In this document: positions 46,690 through 53,813 of the stretch, piece by piece
Position numbering within the stretch: the first letter of the stretch is position 1
How the letters are laid out: every line of letters begins with the position of its first letter
Source of the DNA: Singulisphaera sp. GP187
GTDB lineage: Bacteria; Planctomycetota; Phycisphaerae; Phycisphaerales; SM1A02
Reading direction: 5' to 3'
Length of the DNA: 64,000 nt
Assembly: GCA_945862215.1 (NCBI GenBank)
Contig: CAMAXY010000007.1
Coordinates: forward strand, 19,326-83,325
Notes under the pieces: model-generated
Seen by the model: the letters and a program-made list of their open reading frames with translations, nothing else
Told to the model about the DNA's origin: nothing
Databases searched by the model: none
Position numbers and translations under genes: made by a program

Positions 46690-48890
46690 CTTTATTTAAA
46701 CACGTACATCATCTTTGGAACGACGCAGAAGTCGCAGCCTTGGATCCTGTTGGACGCTTGATCTATCGATCAAACAAATTGGGCGCTGATCAGCGAATCA
46801 CCAACACTGGTGGCGGAAATACGTCATCGAAGATTTCGCAGAAAGATCCTCTCACTGGCGAGAATGTTGCGGTTCTCTGGGTCAAGGGTTCTGGTGGCGA
46901 CCTTCGCACAAGCACGAAAGAAAACTTTGCTTCGCTCTATCAAGAAAAAGTTGTTGGACTGCAGCGTATCTATTCCGCTCACGCCGACAAAGGTTTGAAG
47001 TCCCCTGCCGAAGACGAGATGGTTGCGATGTACAACCACACTACATTCAATCTCAATCCACGCGCTTCCTCGATCGACACTCCCCTGCACAGTTTTCTTC
47101 CAAGCAAACATGTTGATCACATGCATCCCAATGCGATCATTGCGATCGCTGCATCCAAGAATTGCGCAGCACTGACCAAGGAAATTTTTTTCGACGCAGG
47201 TTCGCCTTCGATGGCGTATGTGCCTTGGATGCGCCCTGGATTTGAACTTGGACTTGCAATGCAAGAAATTGCGAAGCAGCAATCACACATCAAAGCGATC
47301 ATGATGGGGCAGCATGGATTTATTTCTTGGGATGATGACGACAAGGTTTGCTATGAACGAACGCTCTCGATGATCGAAACAGCGTCCGTTTTCATCGAGT
47401 CGAAGTATCAATCCAAGGGTGGCGATTCAAAGGCCTTCGGTGGAGCGAAACACAAGAGCCTTGACGAACTGCAACGGCGATCGACATTCGCTGCAATCTT
47501 GCCGTGGCTTCGCGGGAACATTTCCAAAAACAAGCGTTTCGTGGCGACCATTCAGGATGACCACGCAATTCTGCGATTCATCAACTCGCACGATGCGCAC
47601 CGTCTTGCAGAACTTGGCACATCGTGCCCAGATCACTTTCTGCGAACGAAGATTAAGCCGATGTATGTCGCTTGGGATCCGCAGAGCGAAGACATCGCCA
47701 CACTGCGAAAGAAAATTTCCACTGCGCTAGAAAAATATCGCAAGGATTATGCAGCGTATTACAACGCATGCAAGCGTCCGAACTCTCCTGTAATGCGCGA
47801 TCCAAATCCAACGGTCGTGCTGATCCCAGGACTTGGAATGATTGCCTGGGGCAAGGACAAATCCGAATCACGAGTCACGGCGGAGTTTTACAACTGCGCA
47901 GTTGAAGTGATGCGTGGCGCCGAAGCGATTGACCAATATGTTTCGCTCCCACAGCAAGAAGCATTTGACATCGAATATTGGCTGCTTGAAGAAGCAAAAT
48001 TGCAGCGGATGCCCGCGGAGAAAGAACTTGCTCGACAAGTCATTATTGTCATTGGTGCTGGATCGGGCATCGGCAAAGAAACTGCCCATCGACTTGTGAA
48101 AGAAGGCGCGCATATCGTTTGCGTCGACCTGAACGAAAACGCAGCGAAGGCAACAGCGAAAGAAATCACTGACAAACACGGACTTGGTATCGGCGTTGCA
48201 GGTTCAGGTACTTCTGGATGCGGGCCCGCAATCGGATTCGCCGCTGACATCACCAATCGCGCGTCGATTCGCACGATGCTCGATCAAGTTGCGATCGCAT
48301 ATGGCGGATTCGATTCGATCTGTATCACCGCTGGAGTTTTTGTTCCTCCCGATACAACAGGACATATTCCAGATGACAAATGGGCGTTCACGTTTGCGCT
48401 GAATGTGACTGGCAGCTATCTCGTTGCAGATGAAGCTGCTATCACTTGGAAAGATCAAGGGCTTGCTGGCAATCTTGTACTGACAACGAGTGCCAATGCC
48501 CTGGTCGCAAAGAAAGGATCGTTGGCGTATGACACTTCGAAAGCGGCCGCGAATCATCTTGTGCGAGAATTGGCAATGGAACTTGCGCCCCTTGTGCGGG
48601 TGAACGCAGTTGCCCCCGCAACTGTCGTACAAGGTTCGTCGATGTTTCCTCGCGAACGCGTGATCGCATCACTTGCGAAATATTCGATCGCCCATGATGC
48701 GAGCGAGTCCGATGATTCGCTCACAAACATACTTTCTAACTTTTATGCGCAGCGAACGCTGACCAAGTCCCCGATCACGCCAGCCGATCAAGCAGAAGCA
48801 TATTTCTTGCTTGTCTCCAATCGCCTCAGCAAGACAACTGGTCAAGTCATCGCTGTCGACGGTGGATTGCACGAAGCATTCTTGCGGTAG
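46686..48890 (+). CDS. rhaEW: Bifunctional rhamnulose-1-phosphate aldolase / lactaldehyde dehydrogenase
   Basis: A 734-residue fusion. The N-terminal class II aldolase half (TNTGGGNTSSKI, HMHPNAIIAIAA with the zinc histidines, MGQHGFISW) cleaves rhamnulose-1-phosphate to DHAP and L-lactaldehyde. The C-terminal short-chain dehydrogenase half has the NAD loop GAGSGIG near residues 456-462 and the catalytic YDTSK at 615-619, and oxidises lactaldehyde to lactate. The architecture matches the RhaEW protein of rhizobia and bacilli. It ends the operon. It overlaps rhaB by four bases and converges on the next gene with a gap of six bases. Confidence 0.92.
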   Translation: MTLFKHVHHLWNDAEVAALDPVGRLIYRSNKLGADQRITNTGGGNTSSKISQKDPLTGENVAVLWVKGSGGDLRTSTKENFASLYQEKVVGLQRIYSAHADKGLKSPAEDEMVAMYNHTTFNLNPRASSIDTPLHSFLPSKHVDHMHPNAIIAIAASKNCAALTKEIFFDAGSPSMAYVPWMRPGFELGLAMQEIAKQQSHIKAIMMGQHGFISWDDDDKVCYERTLSMIETASVFIESKYQSKGGDSKAFGGAKHKSLDELQRRSTFAAILPWLRGNISKNKRFVATIQDDHAILRFINSHDAHRLAELGTSCPDHFLRTKIKPMYVAWDPQSEDIATLRKKISTALEKYRKDYAAYYNACKRPNSPVMRDPNPTVVLIPGLGMIAWGKDKSESRVTAEFYNCAVEVMRGAEAIDQYVSLPQQEAFDIEYWLLEEAKLQRMPAEKELARQVIIVIGAGSGIGKETAHRLVKEGAHIVCVDLNENAAKATAKEITDKHGLGIGVAGSGTSGCGPAIGFAADITNRASIRTMLDQVAIAYGGFDSICITAGVFVPPDTTGHIPDDKWAFTFALNVTGSYLVADEAAITWKDQGLAGNLVLTTSANALVAKKGSLAYDTSKAAANHLVRELAMELAPLVRVNAVAPATVVQGSSMFPRERVIASLAKYSIAHDASESDDSLTNILSNFYAQRTLTKSPITPADQAEAYFLLVSNRLSKTTGQVIAVDGGLHEAFLR

Positions 48891-48896
48891 AACTTT

Positions 48897-49874
48897 TTAC
48901 GGATTCCGCGCAACGCGAAATCCATCGCCTATGTAGACGCCTTTGTAATCAGCTATCACGCCATACCGATACGAGGCGCGGGACATTTTTGCGATTCCCG
49001 CCCATGATCCTCCACGCATGACTCGGAACTTTCCTTGACTCGGTCCCATCGGATCCGTCACGCCACTCTTGCATTGCGAGTAGTAGTCGGGATGATAAAA
49101 ATCGGCGCACCATTCCATCGCGTTCCCAAGCATGTCGTGAAATCCAAAGGCATTTGCGGATCTTTCTCCAACAATACCTGGACGAGATTTCGAATTCCCT
49201 TCGTATCGCGCGATGACTTCAATATCTCCGTATCGCGTTTGATGTGATCCGGCACGGCACGCATACTCCCACTCCGCCTCCGTCGGCAGTCGAAATCCAG
49301 TCGCATCAAGAAAACGTTCTGCCTCGTTGAATGAGACCCGCTGCACAGGCAGGCGCGGATCAAAGAACACGCTTGGATTCGAGTTGAGCACGAGCTCCCA
49401 TTGCAACTGCGTCACTTCGAACCGTCCAAGATAAAAGGCTTTCGTGATCGTGACTTGATGAGCAGGCTTCTCAGAATTCTGCACCTCTGTATCGCTATCG
49501 CTGAGTCCCATCATGAATGTTCCAGGAGGAACGAGCAGGAGTTCAATTCCATTTTTATTGTCGCGAACTCTCCATGGCAAACCAGTCGCATTCATACGCT
49601 GAAGCAAATCTGCGTCGGTGACGATCTTGGGATCGGGATGGAAGTCAATCACTTCCGCCCATGTGAGTGGAGACGCAAGAGCTGCCGAAACTGGAACTGG
49701 ATCTGGAACTGCAACTGGAATTAAAATTGGCGCAGCAGGTACTACGACTACAACTGGATCAGCAACAGCAGGCGCCGCAACTTTTTCCGCTGCATCATCT
49801 TTCGAGCAGCTGCATATTGCGCTCGTAATTAACAATACAAAAATTCTGCACTTTTTCAAATGAGCAGTGTTCAT
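48897..49874 (-). CDS. Formylglycine-generating-enzyme-like lipoprotein
   Basis: A 325-residue lipoprotein with lipobox AICSC. A Pro/Val/Ala-rich linker of about 40 residues follows. The C-terminal 220 residues are an FGE-sulfatase (SUMF1/EgtB/PvdO-like) domain with FMMGLSDSDTEVQNSEKPAHQVTI, RLPTEAEWEYACRAG, FGFHDMLGNAMEWCADFY and RVMRGGSW. Whether it makes formylglycine or only binds is unclear. ATG 49874 was chosen over TTG 49880 because a promoter stands six bases before it. Its promoter overlaps the start of the divergent gene. Confidence 0.82.
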   Translation of the reverse strand: MNTAHLKKCRIFVLLITSAICSCSKDDAAEKVAAPAVADPVVVVVPAAPILIPVAVPDPVPVSAALASPLTWAEVIDFHPDPKIVTDADLLQRMNATGLPWRVRDNKNGIELLLVPPGTFMMGLSDSDTEVQNSEKPAHQVTITKAFYLGRFEVTQLQWELVLNSNPSVFFDPRLPVQRVSFNEAERFLDATGFRLPTEAEWEYACRAGSHQTRYGDIEVIARYEGNSKSRPGIVGERSANAFGFHDMLGNAMEWCADFYHPDYYSQCKSGVTDPMGPSQGKFRVMRGGSWAGIAKMSRASYRYGVIADYKGVYIGDGFRVARNP

Positions 49875-49880
49875 CTCCAA

Positions 49881-49908
49881 ACGATACCCTGCGCACTATG
49901 ACAAGCAA
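49881..49908 (-). promoter_or_regulatory. Promoter of the FGE-like gene, overlapping the divergent gene start
   Basis: On the minus strand TTGCTT (49903-49908) and TATCGT (49881-49886) are separated by 16 bases, and the ATG begins six bases after the -10 box. The -35 box lies inside the first codons of the plus-strand gene starting at 49898, so transcription of the two genes probably interferes. Confidence 0.5.
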
Positions 49909-50422
49909 TACCAAACGAATCATCTGGACTCTCGCACTCGCACTTCCTTGCGTACTTTTTGGCGTCGGGCTGCTCGGTATGGGCCTTGGAGCTGCCAAGC
50001 CAAACGCTGGCGGCCCCAAAATCGAAGGAACGTACATCCTTGAATATCGCATCATGCCCGACGGCACGAAAATCACTTCGCCTGCTGTCGTTGGAATCAT
50101 GACGTATTCGGATGATTACCGAAACATGAATGTCTGTTGGACGAATGACGGCAAGCCCGCCTCAATTTCGCTCATTGCCAAATACACATTGAGCGAAAAA
50201 GAATATACGGAAGAATCTATGTTCTATGCTGCGAATATTGATGCCAAGGGAATGACATACGACACGACTGCGCTGCATGGCGCATCGCCAGTCACGATGA
50301 AGGATGGCGAACCTCAATTCAAGTTCCCAAACCATGGCGAACCAAGTGGGGCATTCACAAAAGATGGAATGATTGCGACTATGTCTGGAGCATTCACAGA
50401 TCACTGGAAGAAGATCGACTGA
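49898..50422 (+). CDS. Hypothetical exported or membrane-anchored protein
   Basis: A 174-residue protein of unknown family. One hydrophobic segment (residues 8-30) is a signal peptide or membrane anchor. The remainder (from IEGTYILEYRIMPDGT to AFTDHWKKID) is beta-rich and could be a small lipocalin-like or lipid-binding fold. It is followed by a strong terminator, so it forms a single-gene unit, divergent from the FGE-like lipoprotein. Confidence 0.7.
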   Translation: MTSNTKRIIWTLALALPCVLFGVGLLGMGLGAAKPNAGGPKIEGTYILEYRIMPDGTKITSPAVVGIMTYSDDYRNMNVCWTNDGKPASISLIAKYTLSEKEYTEESMFYAANIDAKGMTYDTTALHGASPVTMKDGEPQFKFPNHGEPSGAFTKDGMIATMSGAFTDHWKKID

Positions 50423-50462
50423 TGTGCACGACTGTGAACTGGGAATACAACTGAGAAATTCA

Positions 50463-50496
50463 ACGGCTTCCGCACAGTGCGGAGGCCGTCTTTTTT
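50463..50496 (+). terminator. Strong intrinsic terminator
   Basis: A 12-base-pair stem, ACGGCTTCCGCA (50463-50474) with TGCGGAGGCCGT (50478-50489), contains one G-U wobble and a three-base loop. It is followed by C and six T residues. It lies about 40 bases after the stop of the hypothetical gene at 49898-50422. Confidence 0.9.
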
Positions 50497-50499
50497 ATC

Positions 50500-50766
50500 A
50501 CCGATGAAACACTTCCGACTCCATCGGATCCATCCAAAGCTGAATGGGCGCGAAACACGCAAAGGACATTTTGTTGGCTCATTGGATCACTCAACGATTT
50601 GCGCCAATGGATTCTTCAGAACCATCTTGTGGGTACCAATAGTTACATCTACAGGGAGTATGACCGCAGCGACCCCGCAGCAGTTCGCATATTCGAACCT
50701 GCGCAACTCCTTCCCCTCATTCCTGAACCTGCAATACAACTGACATCGCCAACGTGGATTGATTGA
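50500..50766 (+). pseudogene. Remnant reading frame carrying repeat copy 1 at its 3' end
   Basis: This open frame has no usable start codon near its 5' end (it remains open back to 50455) and ends at TGA 50764-50766. Its C-terminus reads DRSDPAAVRIFEPAQLLPLI followed by PEPAIQLTSPTWID. The second copy downstream ends PEPASQATLPYWVA at the aligned stop codon, so both look like C-termini of one protein family. The 50423-50890 interval otherwise holds the terminator and the ATPase promoter. I do not recognise the family. Confidence 0.4.
50663..50733 (+). repeat. 71-bp perfect direct repeat, copy 1
   Basis: All 71 bases are identical to 52130-52200. The repeat includes an inverted pair GTTCG (50683-50687) and CGAAC (50694-50698) around CATATT, extendable to an eight-pair stem GCAGTTCG/CGAACCTGC with one bulged C. 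The two copies flank the DUF4143 ATPase gene at a repeat unit of 1467 bases. Sequence just outside the repeat is clearly diverged. Confidence 0.95.
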
Positions 50767-50856
50767 GGAGTAGGTCTAGCAGAATTGTGCGTGACATGTG
50801 CACGCCGGTGGTTGGCGCTCCGGAACTCGCTGTTTTTGCACCATGTAAATCATTAG

Positions 50857-50884
50857 TTGTAACTATCATTTTTCATGGTATAGT
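50857..50884 (+). promoter_or_regulatory. Extended -10 promoter of the first DUF4143 ATPase
   Basis: TTGTAA (50857-50862), a 16-base spacer ending in TGG, and TATAGT (50879-50884) stand six bases before ATG 50891. The pattern TGGTATA-x-T, six bases, ATGATC recurs at the second ATPase at 54980. Transcription should start at the ATG itself. Confidence 0.65.
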
Positions 50885-50890
50885 ATCTGC

Positions 50891-52045
50891 ATGATCGACC
50901 GCACCAACGCCACATCTCAAATTCGCGTCGCGCTTCGCCGTGCGCCGATCGTGCTGTTGCTTGGTCCTCGGCAGTGCGGAAAAACCACCCTTGCGCAGAC
51001 CTTTGTAGGAAGTGGCAGCGGTGCGTACTTCGATCTCGAATCACCAGACGATCTCGCACGCATGAGTCAACCCATGACAGCACTCGCGCCACTGCGTGGC
51101 ACGGTCGTCATCGACGAGGTACAGCGAATTCCAGATCTCTTCCCACTGCTTCGAGTTCTTGCAGATCGCAAACCGCTCCCTGCTCGATTTCTCGTACTCG
51201 GTAGCGCTTCACCAGAGATGTTGCGACAGTCTTCAGAGTCTCTTGCAGGTCGCGTTGAAATCGTGCAGCTCGGATCGTTGACGCTTTCCGAGTGTGGCGC
51301 AAACACTCTCGACAAACGCTGGAGCCGTGGTGGATTCCCCCGCGCATTCCTTTCACGAAGCGCCGACGACTCAACTGTATGGATGACAAACTTCATCTCA
51401 ACGCTCATCGAGCGCGACCTTCCCTTTTACGATGCTCGCCTCGCATCTGGACTCGTCAGGCGAATGTGGACGATGTTCGCGCACTACCACGGGCAGACCA
51501 CGAACTATTCATCGATTGCATCGAGCCTTGGAATTCCAGCGTCCACTGTTCGCCATCATCTCGACCTTTTGTCGGGACTCCTTCTGGTTCGACAGCTACA
51601 ACCTTGGTTCGAGAACATCGGCAAGCGACAGGTGAAGTCGCCGCGTCTTTACTTTCGCGACACGGGCATGCTGCATTCATTGCTTGGCATTCACTCGACG
51701 AAGTCACTGCTCTCGCATCCACGTTGCGGTGCATCGTGGGAGGGACTCATCGTGGAAGAAATTCTCACCCGCGTGCCGCACAGCGATGCATACTGGTGGT
51801 CAACACAACAGGGCGCCGAGATCGACCTCGTGCTTTTTCATAAGGGAAAGCGCTTCGGCGTCGAGGTCAAACGAGCCGACGCTCCGACTGTCACACCGTC
51901 GATTCGTATCGCGAAAGAGGCACTCGGCCTCAAGCAGGTCACGATCGTGCATCCTGGCGCGAAGAGTTACCCGCTTGCAAAGGGAATCAAGGCGGTAGGG
52001 ATTGACGAGCTGATCCGCACTCCGACGTGTGTCTACGAGCTTTGA
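50891..52045 (+). CDS. AAA-type ATPase with DUF4143 domain
   Basis: A 384-residue protein. The P-loop LLLGPRQCGKTTLAQ has GPRQCGKT at residues 25-32, and Walker B is TVVIDEVQRIP. RFLVLGSASPEMLRQSSESLAGR contains sensor-type residues. The DUF4143 part holds a winged-helix-like segment (YSSIASSLGIPASTVRHHLD) and a nuclease-like core, GAEIDLVLFHKGKRFGVEVK, which has the E-D-ExK arrangement of PD-(D/E)xK folds. The cellular role of this widespread family is unknown. It is the only gene between two 71-bp repeats and has its own promoter. A paralogue is at 53814-54980. Confidence 0.85.
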   Translation: MIDRTNATSQIRVALRRAPIVLLLGPRQCGKTTLAQTFVGSGSGAYFDLESPDDLARMSQPMTALAPLRGTVVIDEVQRIPDLFPLLRVLADRKPLPARFLVLGSASPEMLRQSSESLAGRVEIVQLGSLTLSECGANTLDKRWSRGGFPRAFLSRSADDSTVWMTNFISTLIERDLPFYDARLASGLVRRMWTMFAHYHGQTTNYSSIASSLGIPASTVRHHLDLLSGLLLVRQLQPWFENIGKRQVKSPRLYFRDTGMLHSLLGIHSTKSLLSHPRCGASWEGLIVEEILTRVPHSDAYWWSTQQGAEIDLVLFHKGKRFGVEVKRADAPTVTPSIRIAKEALGLKQVTIVHPGAKSYPLAKGIKAVGIDELIRTPTCVYEL

Positions 52046-52113
52046 TGACCGCTCTCGCGATTTACCAATTGCGTTGGCGAGTTACATGCAGAAGCGCTCT
52101 CTGTGTTTTCGTA

Positions 52114-52233
52114 ATGAACCGAGCACTCAACCGCAGCGACCCCGCAGCAGTTCGCATATTCGAACCTGCGCAACTCCTTCCCCTCATTCCTGAACCTGCA
52201 TCACAAGCGACACTTCCATATTGGGTTGCGTGA
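52114..52233 (+). pseudogene. Short remnant frame carrying repeat copy 2
   Basis: A 39-codon frame from ATG 52114 reads MNRALNRSDPAAVRIFEPAQ and ends PEPASQATLPYWVA at TGA 52231-52233. It parallels the end of the remnant at 50500-50766, including the stop position, but has no coding sequence upstream that fits. The surrounding 52046-52275 gap shows nothing else. Confidence 0.35.
52130..52200 (+). repeat. 71-bp perfect direct repeat, copy 2
   Basis: Identical over 71 bases to 50663-50733, with the hairpin core GTTCG-N6-CGAAC at 52150-52165. It lies 84 bases after the stop of the DUF4143 ATPase. The next 35 bases match copy 1 at only about 22 positions. Confidence 0.95.
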
Positions 52234-52275
52234 GGCGAAAGTAGACTTCCCCTACCACTAACAAGTTGCATTTTC

Positions 52276-52689
52276 ATGCCGCCACTTCTTCGAAACATCC
52301 TTGCTGTCATCGTTGGACTTGTTGTTTGCATGGCGGTCAACGGATTTCTGATTGCCCTCAGCAGTTCTGTTATTCCGTTACCTAAAGGCATCAACCCCAA
52401 CAACGCCAAAAGTATCGCGGACAACATCGATCGATACGAGGTCAAACATTTCATTTTTCCATTCCTCGCACACGGACTTGGCAGTTTGATCGGCGCGTAT
52501 ATCGCCGCTCTCGTCGCCGCAACTCACAAGATGATCTTCGCCGTGGTGATTGGTGTAGTCCACATGATCGGCGGAATCACCATGGCTTTCTTAATTCCAG
52601 CTCCGACATGGTTCATCATCTTGGACCTTGGCGCTGCGTATCTGCCGGCAGCTTGGGTCGGCGGAAAGTTGGCTTTTCGAAGAGCGTGA
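52276..52689 (+). CDS. Small four-helix membrane protein, unknown
   Basis: A 137-residue protein with four hydrophobic segments (about residues 6-28, 57-82, 86-105 and 110-130) and a short polar loop between the first two that contains INPNNAKSIADNIDRYEVK. I do not recognise a named family, though similar small membrane proteins are common in Bacteroidota and Planctomycetota. No ribosome site is evident. It lies downstream of repeat copy 2 and converges on the tRNA-Pro gene. Confidence 0.65.
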   Translation: MPPLLRNILAVIVGLVVCMAVNGFLIALSSSVIPLPKGINPNNAKSIADNIDRYEVKHFIFPFLAHGLGSLIGAYIAALVAATHKMIFAVVIGVVHMIGGITMAFLIPAPTWFIILDLGAAYLPAAWVGGKLAFRRA

Positions 52690-52704
52690 GTCGCAGACAA
52701 GATG

Positions 52705-52754
52705 AAAAAGCCCAGGCGCAAAGTTCGTACTTTGCGCAAAAAAAAATTTTGGGC
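52705..52754 (-). terminator. Terminator of tRNA-Pro
   Basis: The inner stem GCGCAAAGT (52716-52724) and ACTTTGCGC (52729-52737) has a TCGT loop, and an outer pairing GCCCA (52710-52714) with TGGGC (52750-52754) encloses it. On the minus strand the structure is followed directly by five T residues (52705-52709). It sits just downstream of the tRNA. Confidence 0.75.
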
Positions 52755-52762
52755 GAAATGAA

Positions 52763-52837
52763 TCGGGGCGGCCGGATTTGAACCGACGACATCCTGCTCC
52801 CAAAGCAGGCGCTCTAGCCAAGCTGAGCTACGCCCCG
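52763..52837 (-). tRNA. tRNA-Pro(TGG)
   Basis: A 75-base cloverleaf on the minus strand. The acceptor stem is CGGGGCG (52831-52837) paired with CGCCCCG (52764-52770), with discriminator A at 52763. The D arm contains GCTCAGCTTGGCTAGAGC, the anticodon stem is CCTGC/GCAGG with loop TTTGGGA, and the T arm contains GGTTCAAATCC. The anticodon TGG is at 52800-52802. CCA is not encoded, so it must be added after transcription. Confidence 0.95.
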
Positions 52838-52864
52838 TGAGGGAAGATCAGTATAGCAATCAAT

Positions 52865-53194
52865 TCAACCTGCCGCAGAGAGTCGCAAACCAATTACTCC
52901 CGCAAGAATCAACAACAAACAAGCGATGCGCGCGACTTTCTTTGACTCCTTGAAGGCGATCATTCCAACTGCGGCAGTTCCGGCAGCGCCGATTCCAGTC
53001 CACACCGCGTACGCACTCCCAATTGGAATCACCTTGACGGCGATACTCATCAGAAAAATACTTCCACTCATCGTCACAATAAATCCTGCGATCCACTTCG
53101 CCTTGCGAAATCCATCACTGAATTTCACACACGTCGTTGCCAAAATTTCACAGCACCCTGCTGCGAACAACGCAAGCCATACACCAGTCACCAT
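52865..53194 (-). CDS. Small multidrug resistance (SMR) protein, second subunit
   Basis: A 109-residue four-helix inner-membrane exporter. The membrane-embedded glutamate of the family is Glu16 in AAGCCEILATT, and the loop-TM3 signature reads IPIGSAYAVWTGIGAAGTA. It begins three bases after the stop of the other SMR gene, so the two are translationally linked and may form a heterodimer. The usual W near the glutamate is absent, unlike in its partner, which suggests different substrates or a structural role. Confidence 0.88.
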   Translation of the reverse strand: MVTGVWLALFAAGCCEILATTCVKFSDGFRKAKWIAGFIVTMSGSIFLMSIAVKVIPIGSAYAVWTGIGAAGTAAVGMIAFKESKKVARIACLLLILAGVIGLRLSAAG

Positions 53195-53197
53195 CGA

Positions 53198-53578
53198 TCA
53201 CCTACCCTTTCGTGCGTCACTCGCATGCGTCGCATCATGATCGTTCACGCCATCAACATTTGGCTCGTGCAATAATTTCAATCCCAGAACTCCTGCAACA
53301 ATCGCACACAGCGACAAGACCCGCCACAACGATGTTGGTTCGTCATAAAGAATCACTCCACAAATCGCTGCGCCCGCAGCGCCGATACCTGCCCAGACTG
53401 CATATGCAGTTCCAAGTGGAATATGACGAATCGCACATGCCAACAAAATAAAACTAATGACCATCGCGACGACGACTCCGATCGACGGCCACAACTGTGT
53501 GAATCCATCTGTGTACTTCATCGCGACCGCCCACACGATTTCAAAAACTCCAGCGCACAGTAAATAAATCCACGACAT
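53198..53578 (-). CDS. SMR exporter of the Gdx/SugE type
   Basis: A 126-residue four-helix protein. The residues Gly10, Glu13 and Trp16 in AGVFEIVWAVAMKYTDGFT match the pattern of guanidinium exporters (Gdx, formerly SugE), and IPLGTAYAVWAGIGAAGAA follows. A 20-residue His/Asp-rich tail (NDHDATHASD) extends beyond the normal family length of 105. No guanidine riboswitch could be recognised upstream. Guanidinium export is therefore likely on family grounds but unproven; the paired arrangement suggests a heterodimer. Confidence 0.87.
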   Translation of the reverse strand: MSWIYLLCAGVFEIVWAVAMKYTDGFTQLWPSIGVVVAMVISFILLACAIRHIPLGTAYAVWAGIGAAGAAICGVILYDEPTSLWRVLSLCAIVAGVLGLKLLHEPNVDGVNDHDATHASDARKGR

Positions 53579-53585
53579 CGCTTAA

Positions 53586-53756
53586 TTATGACTTGAAGCG
53601 TTCGAGTACGCACTGCATTCTGATCATCGCTTCAGATTCACCTCGATTTACATGGCATTTTCGCGGAGCGACCGCTTCGCTGTTGACTCCAAATGCGATC
53701 AGTCGCTGGGAGCAGGTCTGACAAACGCGACTAAAAAATCCCCGTGCTTCTCGCAT
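53586..53756 (-). CDS. Possible small protein before the SMR pair
   Basis: A 56-residue frame from ATG 53756 (GTG 53768 is an alternative) with stop TAA seven bases before the Gdx-type gene. It contains CQTC near its N-terminus and is rich in Arg. The tight spacing to the SMR gene supports a first operon gene. There is no clear ribosome site and no family resemblance, so it may be chance. Confidence 0.3.
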   Translation of the reverse strand: MREARGFFSRVCQTCSQRLIAFGVNSEAVAPRKCHVNRGESEAMIRMQCVLERFKS

Positions 53757-53813
53757 GGACGCTCCCACGCAAAACTCGAAAAGCGAATTTCTATCATTGA
53801 GGAAGGTGGACGA

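Noticed and set aside
42757..48890. Bacterial microcompartment locus for fucose/rhamnose
   Set aside because: The sugar enzymes fit, but no shell protein or aldehyde dehydrogenase with an encapsulation peptide was found in the window.
50663..52200. Calling the 71-bp repeats integron attC sites
   Set aside because: No integrase gene is visible, and an RYYYAAC-type core site is seen only beside copy 2 (ACTCAAC), with no matching GTTRRRY end. The arrangement is reported only as cassette-like.
53579..53813. Guanidine riboswitch upstream of the Gdx-type exporter
   Set aside because: No paired ACGR-loop hairpins or ykkC-type conserved core could be recognised in the leader region.
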